Shown here piece after piece: positions 13,668 through 26,326 of a DNA stretch of 64,000 nucleotides. The translations under genes were made by a program, and so were the position numbers. Source of the stretch: Liolophura sinensis (Eukaryota; Mollusca; Polyplacophora; Chitonida; Chitonidae); assembly GCF_032854445.1 (NCBI RefSeq), contig NC_088295.1:79018028-79082027 (forward strand), given 5' to 3'. The number at the start of each line of letters is the position of its first letter. The first letter of the stretch is position 1. The notes beneath the pieces were generated by a model. It saw only the letters and a program-made list of their open reading frames with translations, was not told the origin of the DNA and made no database searches.

Positions 13668-13763
13668 TCCTGGGTGAATCCCAGGCTATAGGTGTCACCT
13701 GTGTCTGGCTGCTGAGATTCTCGATATGGTAATGCACAATGGACATGGTCTGGGAGCGTTAAA
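13668..13763 (-). repeat. Inverted fragment of module J in unit 3
   Basis: GGTGAATCCCAGGCTATAGG, CACCTGTGTCTGGCTGCTGA, GATTCTCGATATGGTAATGC and ACATGGTCTGGGAGCG are the reverse complement of the J sequence at 4194-4290 (CGCTCCCAGACCATATCCAT ... CCTGGGATTCACC). Flanking modules G and K are in forward orientation. Confidence 0.85.
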
Positions 13764-15741
13764 GATGAAAATTTCTCTGCCCAGCATAGATTAAAGCTGT
13801 TAAGCACACCTTTGTACTGTACTACTATATTGAATGTTTGTTTTGTCAACGTGAAACTGGAAAAAGAGTTTTAAAGATGAAAATTGTTCACCATAACATA
13901 ATTTAAGATGGTGCTGTTTAGTGCGGAGATCCACTCTTGTGTTTAATACGACTCCCTATTTAAAGTAACTTACTGTGTTATGATAAATAACCCCAACACT
14001 TCGTTTCAAAACCCTGTAAATTTGCAGGAGTAGACTCGAAATGCCAGCACTAGCGTCAACAGGTTGCAAGTTTCCGAATGGAAATCGTAAACTCATTTTA
14101 ATACTAATCTTAAGAATGAAAACTCTCACGAATTCTGGGTAATTTTTTTCTCTTGAGTTCATTCAGTGGATACCTCAATTGAACTCACAACTTAAAAAAA
14201 TACTAATCAGTCCTATGAATAATTTAAATTCTCACTTAGAATATGTAATCGGAGATTAACCTTATCATTGAAAAGCAAACATTTAGGCCTACGAGTGCTT
14301 GGTTAATGGACTTTGATCTCTTGACGTCTTCCCCTCAAGTCCAGTCATATTGGATTTCTATGTGTTCTGTTTACAATTCACTTCTACTTTCAACACTGCG
14401 CTTAACGTAAACAGGAATGGAAAGAAATGGTATTAACTAGGGTTACAAAGTATCTCTTGATAGAAACTTCAAAGACACTCCTTTCAGTGGAGGCATTATG
14501 ATAATTAGGTACAATAGGTTTTGTTTGCCAAGTGGAAGAATTGGCGGGTTGTATGAGGTGTGGAAAACCGGCAATGGTTTGAGAAAAGCCATATGGAGAG
14601 ACCTCAAGGAGGATAGGTTAACTGGTAATTGTTCACCGAAATCAACTGAAAGATTTTGATAGAAAAAACTGAGCCGAATGAAATATATCTTGATACAAAT
14701 AAGTTTTTAAATATTGGTGAATAAGGAATAAAATGCACTCAAAACATTGCTTCATCAATACGAATGTTCTAAAAAGCTAGTTTTTATTTCTTACTTACTA
14801 GTGAAATACAGCGTACAGAATGATTAACTTGCGACCTGTTACACTCTACAACAATTCTTGTAATAAATACCATAATACATACTATACTGACATTAGCAAC
14901 ACAAGATTACTCCTTCCTCAAGCATTGCAACCTTATGACTTCACTGCCATATAGCATTCAACAATGTATCCAGCTATAAAACTATATTTACGTACACCAA
15001 GAAAGGTGAGGAAAACAGGAAGAAGAACTGTCATGAAGATATTCTGCCAGAAACACAAATATTCACCATTTATTGATGTTGGTGACTTATCCTACTTGAT
15101 ATAACAATTACCAAAGTAATTTGAGAACGGCATATTTTACAGCAAGGTCCAGTTAGTGGGAAGACCAGTGTGCGTTCGAAACAGAATAATTTATTTGGTA
15201 CAAAATACATTTATTCTTCATTTTAAATGCACACATTAGATGTCATCAAGGGTTAATTCCTATAATATTTTACAAGCAAATATAGCCGTGTCTTATATTA
15301 TTTTCAAGAAATATCTGAATACTTTTAATTTTGCTCAGCATCATATCGAATTATAGATCCCATACTAGCAGATTTCCTTCACAACATGATTATTCCGTGG
15401 AGAAGTCAGGGCTGTCCATGAATATTGGGCTACGTCGTTTCAGAAATAAGCTTTCGGCTTATCAAGAGCCCATCAAGAAGATACTCATTTGTTGGGGTGT
15501 GTTAGTCTTTCATTTCAAAGCAACACAACGATAGTGATTTAAACTGTTGGCACGCGCTTTAACATATGGACGTGTTTCACATGGCCAGGTTAGAATTCCA
15601 CCAAGAGCGTGGTGTTGCATCCTTAACCTTTATTCGTACAGAAAACCTACAGTGTATTATAGGACAGGTGAACATGTGATTTACGTAATGGAACTTCTGA
15701 AAACATCAGCTGGAGATAAAACAATGAACTATCAGTATCAC

Positions 15742-15870
15742 CTTTCACCTGACTAAATAAAGCAGAAAATCTCCCCTGCATATCCACTCATAGCGACTAA
15801 ATAAGGCAGATAATCCCTTCTAAATAGTTACTGATGGTGACTAAATACAGCACATAATCCCCTCTCATGA
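15742..15870. repeat. Unexpanded 44-bp repeat, about 3 copies (module O, unit 3)
   Basis: Three degenerate copies containing GACTAAATAAAGCAG-like phrases followed by AATCxCCTCT. They correspond to the large array at 9.5-10.8 kb and show the probable ancestral copy number. Confidence 0.75.
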
Positions 15871-16196
15871 ATACGGATTCCTGTTTTAGACAGGAAATCT
15901 TTTGATTCACCCGCGCTCATTGTCCACGAGGTCTGGATGAATGTACTCAGCTGACGGCACTAACCTTTACACATGGGACTGTTTCTTCTTCAGTAGGATT
16001 AGTCGTTCATGGAAAAAATCCTTCACTATGGCGTTACACAACAACTATCAGTAATAATAAAAAAGTAAAAGAAAAAATAATAAAAACAAAAGAACTGATA
16101 ATTTCATTATTATTATTGTTCTTTAATAAACAACTGTGCAGTGTAGATGACTTCCATTAACTTAGGTCTCATTTTACGTGGAGCCTCTCAACAATG

Positions 16197-16452
16197 ATTT
16201 GATTGCTGTTTTACGCTGTACTCAAGAATATTTCACCTATACGACGGCGGGCAGCATTATTGTGGGTGGAAACCGGGCAGAGCCCGGGGGAACCCACGAC
16301 CATTCGCGGGTTGGTGGCAGACCTTCCCACGTACAGCCGGAGAGGAAGACAGCATGAGCTGGACTTGAACTCACAGCGACCGCATTGGTGAGAGACTGCT
16401 GGGTCATTACGCTGCGCTGGCGCGCAAACCAACTGTGCCACGGAGGCTCCCC
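16197..16452 (-). mobile_element. Full-length tRNA-derived SINE
   Basis: Read on the minus strand: tRNA-like head with A box TGGCACAGTTGG (16429-16440) and B box GAGTTCAAGTCC (16361-16372), a conserved GC-rich centre around CCCCCGGGCTCTGCCCGG (16270-16292), and a tail GAAATATTCTTGAGTACAGC...CAATCAAATC ending at 16197. The A/B boxes are internal RNA polymerase III promoters. It is about 255 bases long and the least decayed copy in the window. It sits in module Q of unit 3 only. Short open frames on both strands here are chance. Confidence 0.9.
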
Positions 16453-17112
16453 CGTTGGACTTATGGATGAAAAGGTATACACCTAGGATTATTGGTAGTG
16501 ACAGTCTGAATGGTGTTCAAATGGTAGTTTTGATCACCCAAGAGCCGTCAACGGAATTTCGTTTAACAGTGAAAAAGATGGGAGTGATTTTTATTGAGAA
16601 TTAACCCTATATATTGTTGACCTAAAACTTTTCCCAGTGTCAAGAAAGGCGATATCATATGAAGTTCAAAGCCAGGGTGCAGACGTTTTCAAAAGGATTC
16701 TTATGAACTTACCTCCAGTCTGAAGACATTTTAGAGATTCTTTTAAGTTAGCAATATTCGATTCTATATATTGTATACAGGAGAAAGTAGATAAAGGATC
16801 TCCAACCGGCAGTCAAAACATCGTTAAGTTAACTAAATATAGCCTATTTTGTAACAGTTTTTGTAAACAAAGGCAGTTTTCTTAACATTCCATCTATTAA
16901 AAACAGAAGTTAAAGCAACAACAGAAAAGGAAAGGGCTAAAAAATTTATAGGCGTTGCAGAAGAAATTTACTTTTGCACAAGTCCTAGTCACAAAACGGG
17001 GCTGAGTATACACTGAACTGGATGTCTCCTTGTATTGCTATTCACAAACGTCCCCATTTCCTATCCTGTCTGGGTGGATAAACCTTCTTTTAAGCGTGTT
17101 TATGCGTGTATG

Positions 17113-19360
17113 TTTTAGAAACGAGGCGACCCAAATTAGCCGGAAAATATCCTCGTTTTAACGTGTAACGACGTAAAAGCTTCTATCTTAGCTGAAAATG
17201 AAGCCAGGTGTGTTTTAACCATTTAAGGGCGTGAACAAGGGCGTGAATGCCTTCCCCGACAACTGGAGCGAGCCTTAGGGCGACCTTTTCAATCTCCTGT
17301 CAATGACATCGTCTTGAAATATCATACGAGAATTGGTAATGGAGAACTGCTAAGTAGGTTGAGGAAGGGGCCACTGAGAACTCCCGATACGAAATAAATG
17401 AGATTCGTGAGCCGAGAATGATTGCCAGAACGGAGAAAACATAAGGTATCTAGGCGTTTAACGATGACATATGAATTCAAAACTTGACACAGCTGCAAAG
17501 TTAAAGTCACAGTGTTCGCTAGACGTTATGAACTTCCGGAAAGTTTTCCGAACGAAAAGAAAAAAAACGCAAAGACCAACGCGATCATGGCATTCCAACT
17601 TAAATCATTCTCATTTGTCTAGCATTTTTTTCACCGAAATAATTATGCCGTATCTGTGCAAATGTAAAGAGCTCGTGGCACTTTTAAACCAGTGTCACTG
17701 ATGTCTTTGAGGTTTTGGATATTGTTGTATCTCAGGGAAGGCCCACCCTCTACTTCGTTTATGTAACACTGATAAAGCCTGTCACATCCGTGGAGTCTGG
17801 TTTCATCTAACAGCCATGGCCATCAGCTGCGTTTTCGTTTAGCGCGTGTTTAGTAATATCAGTGAACGTCAAATACGTCTGTAATGACGTGCAGTTCGCC
17901 AAGTATGGAGCGTGGAGTTGCAGAATATGTCATCTGAAAGTCACCGAATGAACCAATTCCAGAAACCTCTACGGATGTGTGTCACGGATGTATGTCCGTA
18001 AGTTGACGCAGTCTTATCATTCCAAACTATTTTTTTCGGCAATAAGCATTTTTTATAATTAGTGTCTATTATCCGAAATGAAAACCATGAACCTGATTCA
18101 CATTATTAGTCTCAAGTAACACCAAGATCGATGTGACAAAGTTGTCCTTTACATTTTATTTTACATTAAAAGCTGTAGTGTTGTATAGGGCACGTTAACA
18201 CTTGATTTGTGGAATGGCACTTCTGAAATTATCAGGTATGGAGATAAAATAGTCAACCCACGATAACTTGCAGTGTCACCTTTTCTTCTTTGTCATGTCA
18301 TTGGAGGGTTTACTGAGATTCATCATAGGTTGATCATGTCCTGTAACATATTTTTACAAAGGGAAATGATATTTTGAATGAAAGTATTATTGTGTGGTTA
18401 ATTTTCTTGTGAACTATCGTGTATCAGGGATACTAAATTAATTACAGATACCTGTAAAATGTGTCAGTATATCTAGTACGATAATTGAAAAATAAGTATT
18501 TCTTTGCTACGTTCGTGGTAGGCATTGAACTGTGAACCTGTTGATATTGAAACGACGACCACGTAAATGAGATAATCCCCTCTGCACGGCAACTGATGGC
18601 GACCAAATAAAGCAGATAATCGCCACTGACTTGTTACTGATGACAATTAAATAAAGCAGATAGTCCCCACTTCATGGTTACTGATTACTCCTTAGGCAGG
18701 GAATCTTTTGATTTAACCGCTCTCATTGGTCGTGGGGCCCGGGTTTAAAATAAGCAGTTGACGGCGCTAACGTTTACAATAGCGATTGTTCGTCAGTAAC
18801 TCACCAGATTCCCGTAGATAGCATCAAAGTCCCCATGGGGCACCTCGGGTTCCTCTACCCATAGAATTGACCAGTTAAGTGAAGAATTCTCGATTGTGGC
18901 GTTAAACGATGATGATTAGTAATAATGAAAAAATTACATTAAAAGTACTAAAATACTTAACTGATCACTTAACTTTAATTTCAAGACTATTGTTAAATAA
19001 AGAACTGTACCGTGTAGATGGCAAGCTATCTCCCATTATAATTATGTTATCGGAGGAATGTATACTCCTGATAGGGTTATAGGTAAAGAGATATAAAATT
19101 TAGGCTTACTGATAGTGACGGTCTGAATGCCTGTAGAAATGTGATTTTGGTCACCCAATTAAGTGTAAACGGATTTCGCCAAGGTATTTGCCGGTCAAAC
19201 AGCCGGCGTCAAGAAATGTGATATGATGTGAAGCCACCGAGCATTCCTTGTAGGAGATATTTACATTGAAGTCTTGGTGTCAAAAAGGCTCTGAGTATAT
19301 ATTTACATGGATGCCCTAGTGTGAAAACGGCTGTGAGTATACACATACATATTTCCTCTC
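17113..19360. repeat. Macro-array unit 4 (A-C then N-Q; shortest unit)
   Basis: Module map: A 17113-17540, B 17610-17830, C 17840-18025, N 18035-18560, O 18560-18690 (about three 44-bp copies), P 18690-18930, Q 19000-19340. Everything from D to M is absent; C is joined to N directly after CTTATC at about 18025. Only 2.2 kb long. No gene is seen. Confidence 0.85.
18575..18690. repeat. Unexpanded 44-bp repeat, about 3 copies (module O, unit 4)
   Basis: Copies contain TGATGGCGACCAAATAAAGC and TGATGACAATTAAATAAAGC, the same core as the 29-copy array in unit 2. Confidence 0.75.
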
Positions 19361-21580
19361 CTCACAAATTAACCGGAAAATTTCCTCGGTTTAACATATA
19401 AGGACGTAAATGTTTCTGTTTTAACTGGAAATGAAAACCAGATGTTTTTTCATGGTTTAAGGGCGCGATCATGATGTAACTGCCTCTCCCGACTGGACGG
19501 AGCCTTGGGTCGACTTTTGCAATCTCCTGTAAATGACATCGTCTTGAAATATTATACGAGAACGATCACTGCTAATGTAGAGCTGCTAGCTAAGTCCCGA
19601 GGTGAGAGAGATCTTATCAGGACCACTAAACACTCCCGATAAGAGAGAGATGAGAATCGTGAGCCGAGAATGATTGCCAGAACGGAGAAAGGTATCTCAG
19701 CGTTTAACGATTACAAATGCATTGAAAACTTTACACAGCTGCTGTCAGTGGTCATTAGACGTTATAAACTTCCGGAAAATGGTCTGAATGAAAAGAAAAA
19801 AAAAACAAACACCAGCGTAATAATCTACTTCCAACTGAAATCATTCTCCTTTGTCGAGTATTTTTTCATGGAAACAATTACAAGACAGTTTAACGCTTCC
19901 TTAAGCTGTATTTGATCCTATCTGTGAAATCTGAAACTGCAGCTTGTGGCAACCTTAAACCAATATAAACAATGTCTTTGATTCTTTGGAAATTTGTTTA
20001 TATAACACTGACGAAGCCTCATACGTGTGGTCTGGTTTTATTTAACAGCCATAGCCATCAGCAGATTTCCCGCTCAGCCTATGTTCGACAATATCAATGA
20101 ACTGCAAATACGCCTGAATGATGGGCAGTTCTCCAAGTATGGAACGTGGAGGTGCAGAATCTGTGACCCGCAAGTCACCAGAGTGAACCATTTGCAGAAA
20201 GTCCACAAATCTCTAAGGAGGTATGTCACGGATGTATGTCCGTAAGTTGACGCAGTATTATCTCTTGAATAGGAACTTGACAGCCATTGATGGCCATTTC
20301 AGCGTTATTGGTCCACTGAGAGGATGTGTTAATAGTTTTGTACAGGGCAAACTGTCCATTAAAGAACAACTGCCCGGAGATGCTAATTGTATATGATAAC
20401 CACCATTTGAGTGATAGTGATAATACAATCATGTTGGTGCTAGCAGAGTTTAAATTGCTTCACCTGTTCTACCCACGGGTGATAACATTGACCATTGATC
20501 AAAGTCGTCGTGAACGTACAATGAGCAAGTCTGCGATATAACGGAATTTTCACCACTGAACAGTAAGAGGTTGTATATTGCCAAACTATATCATGGAATT
20601 AAGAGTGTGTGGAATTTGGTTGTCACTTTCATGATTAATGGCAACACTGACACTGAAAGACAATTCAACAGTTCACACTTGGTTGAAATATGTTTGCTGA
20701 GTACAGACAAAGTTGTATTTTACATTGGAAACCCAGATTTTGATATACCGAACCTCAGTTTCTCAATTCTTCCTGAAATCCCCATGTTTTCTTTCATGTG
20801 AACTGGGCGCCCTATGTCAGTGTAATGTAACTGGATCGTGCGTCAGGTCTCCTGGTTACGACCTAATGACCTTGGGAAACAGAATTATGCGCAGCATTGT
20901 GATAGGCCAGAGATAATGTCAGAATCATTTAAACCCCAAGCTAGTCAAGAACTTAAGCATTGGGCTAATGAATGTCAAATCGTGGCTATTTTAGAAACAG
21001 TTTTCTCTGCAAACATCATATAAAAACAACAGGAGAGTGCATAATAACTCTGTGATTTTTTGTGTTTAAAAACTATAGCATATGAGTGATTGAAATTTTT
21101 GTGTGCGTTTGAATTTAATTTCTATAAGAACGAGGTAAATTACCATAGCCCTTCAAAAGCAGCAACTGATTTTTTTGTGCTCCGCACTTTATGCGTTTCC
21201 CATCAAACTCGTTAAGATAACCAGTGAAATTGGCGCAGTTTGAAAATTCCACTGAACGGATTTAACCAATGTCACCAGCCACATATCATGGCATGGTGTA
21301 AAAATTCTCAGTTTCTTTCGAACTCTCGACAAATGTGGTAATTGATATTTGTGAAATTGTGAAGTACCACCATTGAATATTTTTTTCTCAGTCAGGGTTA
21401 GAATCTGACTGCTCGTGACGGTAATTACATGACATCAAGTAACATCACTTATTTCAGGATGGGCTTGGTTTATGCAATTTTTTCTTAAAGTCCTTAAGTT
21501 CAACATAAAGAAGATACCTACGCTTATTTTACCAATCCATTGAGTCTCAAAGTTTTAAAGTCGAGTTACACATGCTAATA

Positions 21581-21735
21581 TGTGTTTATTCCATCGGTGT
21601 TTTACGAATAACCCAGAAATATTTCATTTCCACGAAAGCCATTATGTTAAGGGCAAATTGACCATCACAGCCGCATGTTGCGGACAAACCTTCCCACCAA
21701 TGACTGGATAAGACAAACTTTCGACACAAAATACG
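21581..21735 (-). mobile_element. Decayed SINE remnant (unit 5, ancestral site)
   Basis: Plus-strand order TCGGTGTTTTACGAATAACC, AGAAATATTTCATTTCCACG, CATTATGTTAAGGGCAAATT, ACCATCACAGCCGCATGTTG and AAACCTTCCCACC match the SINE tail and centre in order. It is strongly diverged and the head is lost. Same module position as the copies in units 3 and 6. Confidence 0.75.
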
Positions 21736-24700
21736 ATGCTAGTGGTGCACTGTTGGAGGACATCCACAAGGGACATACGGGTCCTTACATACATGTACAG
21801 CTTAAATCATGCATATTATGACAAGACGACGTTGCAAGACATTGCTGTGTGTTTACTCTACTCACCCAGTTTGTATTACTAAATATTGCTAAATTGTCAA
21901 GGAAGAACAGGAATAAAAAGTGGTTGTCAGCTGTTAATATATATTATATCTTTAATATTATTCACATTTTATATTGCTACCACCAGGGATCTATGTAATG
22001 CACGTCATCATCTGGTTTTCATAAAGGCTTTGACCTGAGGAACAGATTTTAGGTTCATTTTTGGAGAAGCTAAAGGTTTTTTGTTGGACTAGTTGCAGAT
22101 TATATTTGTCAGCTTGATTTTTTAGATTATTTATAACATTGTTTTTGTTTTTGCCAGCGTACTTAGGAATCTGATCTGTTGAGAGAGGGCGATAGAAACC
22201 GAACCGAGACAAGGAAACGACAGCACCTCTCCAAACTTCCTGATGTAGTCGCAGCCGGAACAGCCATATAGCTGCGTTCGAACAACCTTCACTGGGTACG
22301 GTGAAATTAGACTGCTATGTGAGATGATATAGCAATAATATTAAAAATGATTAAATGAAAATAATTTTACGTAGACAGGGAAAAGACTTTGCTTATACTT
22401 GTTCAGTTGTAGCGTTACTCCAATAAAATAACGTCCACTTTTAAAAACAATTATAAAACAAATGACAACAAAGTAGCTGCGGGGAAAAGAAAACAAATCA
22501 TGCATTACTTTGGTTTATCGTTTTTGTCATTCCAATATAACATTTGACATACCTGAACGAGTTACATTCATCATACAGGTAAAAAGCTGCTTGTATGTGC
22601 CGTTAATCAATAATCCAAATAAAATAAATAATTTCCTGACGTAACAATTGCATGTCTTTTTAACGTGTCTAAATTAGCATTAAGGAGACAGTAATTTCTC
22701 TCTGTTTGTTTCACGCTGATTAAACAGAAATGAAGTCTTTATTTATGTACCTCCTGGTGGTTATTAGCATTTATGTCCTGTATTACCTGCATCAATGTGT
22801 ATGCCACCGAACATGTGATGTTTTAAATAGCCAGGATATTATGTATTAAGCCAACATGAAGTAAACAACTCATACATTTTATCTATAACTACACCCAAGC
22901 TGGATTGTGCGCAGGGATCTATGTCAACTCAGCTGATCACTCGAATCTCCACACATGCCATTTCCGAAGCAGAGGTCAAACCCCGTTGGAGATTTTCTGC
23001 TGTAATATAGGCCCAAACATTGGAGCGCGCGAGCGGCGAAAGTGATTAGGTCTCAGCGGTTTCTCCTTCCGCTGATTTATATGTGTTAGGACATGTTCAC
23101 TAGCGAGCACTACATTTATCCAGATGTCTGTGTCAAGGGAGAAAACACACCCTATCCTCTCTCCAAACACACCTCAGTCAAATAGACTTCACTTTTAATA
23201 AGCATTAGAAGTCCCCCAGACAAGCCAGATATCATCGTCCTATCGGTAATCGCAAAGACTGGTCCGCCGGGGCAGCTCACCCCTCTGTGAGGGACTACTT
23301 TGAATGCTGGTGTATGTAATTGAGGGACAACGGTGTTTGATTATTGACGCTCCCAGACCATGTCAATTGTGCATTAGGATATCGAGAATATTTGCTGTCA
23401 GACACAGGTGATACACATAGCCTTGGGTTCACTGAGGAGGTTGTGTAGAGCTGATACTCACTCGTCTGCTTAATACCACTCCCTCTTTAAAGTAAGTCCA
23501 CTTACTGCCTTACAGTAAAAATTCCAATTCTGCGTTTTAAAATCCTATAAATTTGAAGCAACAGAGTGAAAACGCTTTCACTAGCGTCAACAGATTGCAG
23601 TTGCCAATGAAAAGCATCAACTTTAGTAAAGGTTAAATATCATGTACTCAGTTTTCATTTTTTTCTCTTGAGTTCATTTAAAGGATACATCCGTTGAACT
23701 CACAACTTTACTCAAAACTCAAAAAGTTAGTTGATGAGTCGTATGAATAATTTATCTTCTCACTTGGCGTATATAATGACATTTTAGCCTAATGGTTTAA
23801 AAGTCAAAATTTAGACCTACGAGTGTTTGGTTAATGAACTTTGATCTCTTCGCACCATCCCCACAAGTTCAGTCATCTTAGATTTGTTTGTGTTTTGCTT
23901 ACAGTGCCCTTCTACTGACGAAGCTGCATTAAACGTAAACAGGTGAGGAAATAAATTATATTAGCAAGGCTATTTACAGGAAAGTCATCTCTTCACATAA
24001 ACTTGCAATGTTTTGACGGAAAATTCAAAGACACCTCTTACCATAGAGGAATCGATGCTGGTTTCAAGTGTTATGATAATTAGGTTTTCTGTACAATGGA
24101 TATTCTTTGCCAAATGGAAGAACTGGCGGCCTATAGCAAAGATCAGTCTCGTTTCAGAAAAAAAGAGAGTATTTACACAGGCTCAGAACTTCAAGTACAT
24201 TACCCTTTGAATTCCAATGAGAGCTTTTCTGTCAGAGTGTCATTTCCTGATATTCCGTCGCTATTGCATGTCATAATGTAAATATGTGCGTAGTTATCAA
24301 GGAATCGACGTAATTACGAGCAACAACCGAGGGGTTATGTGGTGTACATAATTTGTATCCTGTCTACAAAGATACGTCTCACATAACCACTATTGAGTTA
24401 ACTGAATAGATATAGTTAATCCGCTGGTTTAGGATACTTGAAATGCGTTTATTTGCTCACTGTTGTACACAAGACTGCTGTTACATTCTATGGATAAGCC
24501 TTTCAAACAGGAATTATTCAGCACAGTTCACAACCCATTTGGAATGCTATCAATTCGAACCCGAATGTGCCAATCGTTTGGAGGTCTTGGCACTTGATCA
24601 AAGTGCTCGGATTTGGCAAACAGGCAAAACATGATGGACTCATGTTTGATGTACGATGATAATATGATGTAGTCAATAAAACCGTGCCCCCGTCCGAACC

Positions 24701-26010
24701 GTTTGCGCTCGAACTATTCCTTCGTATGACTTAAGCAGAACCGTATATTGACGATCACACAGATATGTCACCATTGGGAAAACTGAAGCCGCACAGCGCC
24801 GTCTAAGGGTCGGAAAACCGGCAATGGTTTCAGACCAGTTGTTCCGAGAGTCCTCCAGAGGAATAGATTAACTGGCAACTGTCCACGGAAATCAACTGAG
24901 AGATTTTGAAAGAACGAAAAAAAGCCGCAATATATTTTGATACACTGAAAGCAGAAGTTTTCAAATATTACAGAATAAAGAATAAAACGCGCTCACAAGA
25001 TTAATTTTTCAAAATGAATTTCAAAATTAAATGTAAAAGCTATTTTTTTTATTTCTGATTAAGTAGTAAATTGCAGTGTACACAATGATTAACCTTCAAA
25101 CTATTATACTGTACAACGACTGTTGCATTAAACTGATTACACATAATACACCATTCCAACATTATGACTTCGCTGCCATAAACTCGCTCTCTCCACCATA
25201 TATCCTGATTTACAGCTTTAATTACGTCCGCCAAGTCACGAGAACAGGAAGAAAACTATTATGATTATAGTCCTCCAAAAACACCAACATTTACTCTTGA
25301 CTGATGTCGGTGTCTTATCCCACTTGATATAATAATTGCCAAAGTAATTTGAGAAGGACATCTTCTTCAGCAAGCTCCAATTAGTGGGAAGACCTGTGTA
25401 AGTTGGAAACAGAATAATTTGTTTAGCACAGAATACATTTACCTTTTTCTTTTCAATCAGGGGTTAATTGCTATGATATTTCACAAGCAAAAATAGGCCT
25501 ATCTTGACATTATTTTCAAGAAATATCTGAAGGGTTTTAATTTCGCTCAGCATCAAGTAGAATTATTTATCCCGTAAAGGGCGGATTTCCTTCACAACGT
25601 AATAATTTTATTCCATGCAGAAACCGGAGTAGTCGGTGATTAGTGTGCTATTTGTCGTTTCGGAAATAAGAATTCGACTTTAAAGTGACAAGTGAGTCCA
25701 TCAACAAGAAACGCATTTGTTGCGATATGTCAGTGTTTTGAAAGCAAAACAAGGCCAGACAAAATGTCAGTAAAACCTTCTTCACCTGGTGTTACTTGAA
25801 AATATTTATTTTAGCAATGAACATTTTACATAGTTACTCTCCATAATGTCAGATAAAACATGTGGACCTGGGTCACATCACCAGGTTTGATTAACACCAA
25901 GAGCACAATGTTATCATTTACATTTATTCCTACAGAAATTCCAGCAGAAGTGATTTTGTGATTTAGGTGATGGAGCATCTTAAAACATCAGCTATGAAAA
26001 CAATCAATTC

Positions 26011-26326
26011 ATTACAACTTGCAGTATCACTTTTCACCTTTGTCACGCCAAACACAAGGATTACTGAGACTCCATTACAACTTGCAGTATCACTTTTCAC
26101 CTTTGTCACGCCAAACACAAGGATTACTGAGACTCCATTACAACTGGCAGTATCACTTTTCACCTTTGTCACGTCAAACACAAGGATTGCTGAGACTCCA
26201 TTACAACTTACAGTATCACTTTTCACCTTTGTCACGTCAAACACAAGGATTACTGAGACTCCATTACAACTTGCAGTATCACTTCTCACAGTTGTCACGC
26301 CAAACACAAGGATTACTGAGACTCCA
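26011..26326. repeat. 63-bp tandem repeat, 5 copies (unit 5)
   Basis: Five direct copies of a 63-base unit beginning ATTACAACTTGCAGTATCAC and ending GATTACTGAGACTCC. Copies are nearly identical, with changes such as CCAAAC/TCAAAC. Because 63 is a multiple of three and the unit lacks stops in several frames, long repetitive open frames appear on both strands; these are a by-product of the repeat. A single-copy, diverged version lies in module N of units 2 (about 9175-9245) and 4 (about 18255-18325). Confidence 0.95.

Larger units (their letters stand above)
11656..17112. repeat. Macro-array unit 3 (A-C, F/G, inverted J scrap, K-Q; two SINEs)
   Basis: Module map: A 11656-12060, B 12130-12380, C 12390-12572, end of F with an ancestral SINE 12573-12900, G 13020-13660, a J fragment in inverted orientation 13668-13763, K 13800-14170, L 14280-14600, M 15080-15540, N 15560-15740, O 15742-15870, P 15885-16060, Q 16120-17110 with an inserted full-length SINE. 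D, E, H, I and most of J are missing. The sequence between 14600 and 15080 aligns with the stretch following L in unit 5 (24800-25300). No intact gene is seen. Confidence 0.83.

Noticed and set aside
16203-16482. Open frames of 62-81 codons within the 16.2-kb SINE
   Set aside because: The SINE is a polymerase III noncoding element. Similar frames appear by chance in the copies at 50.6 and 62.8 kb.
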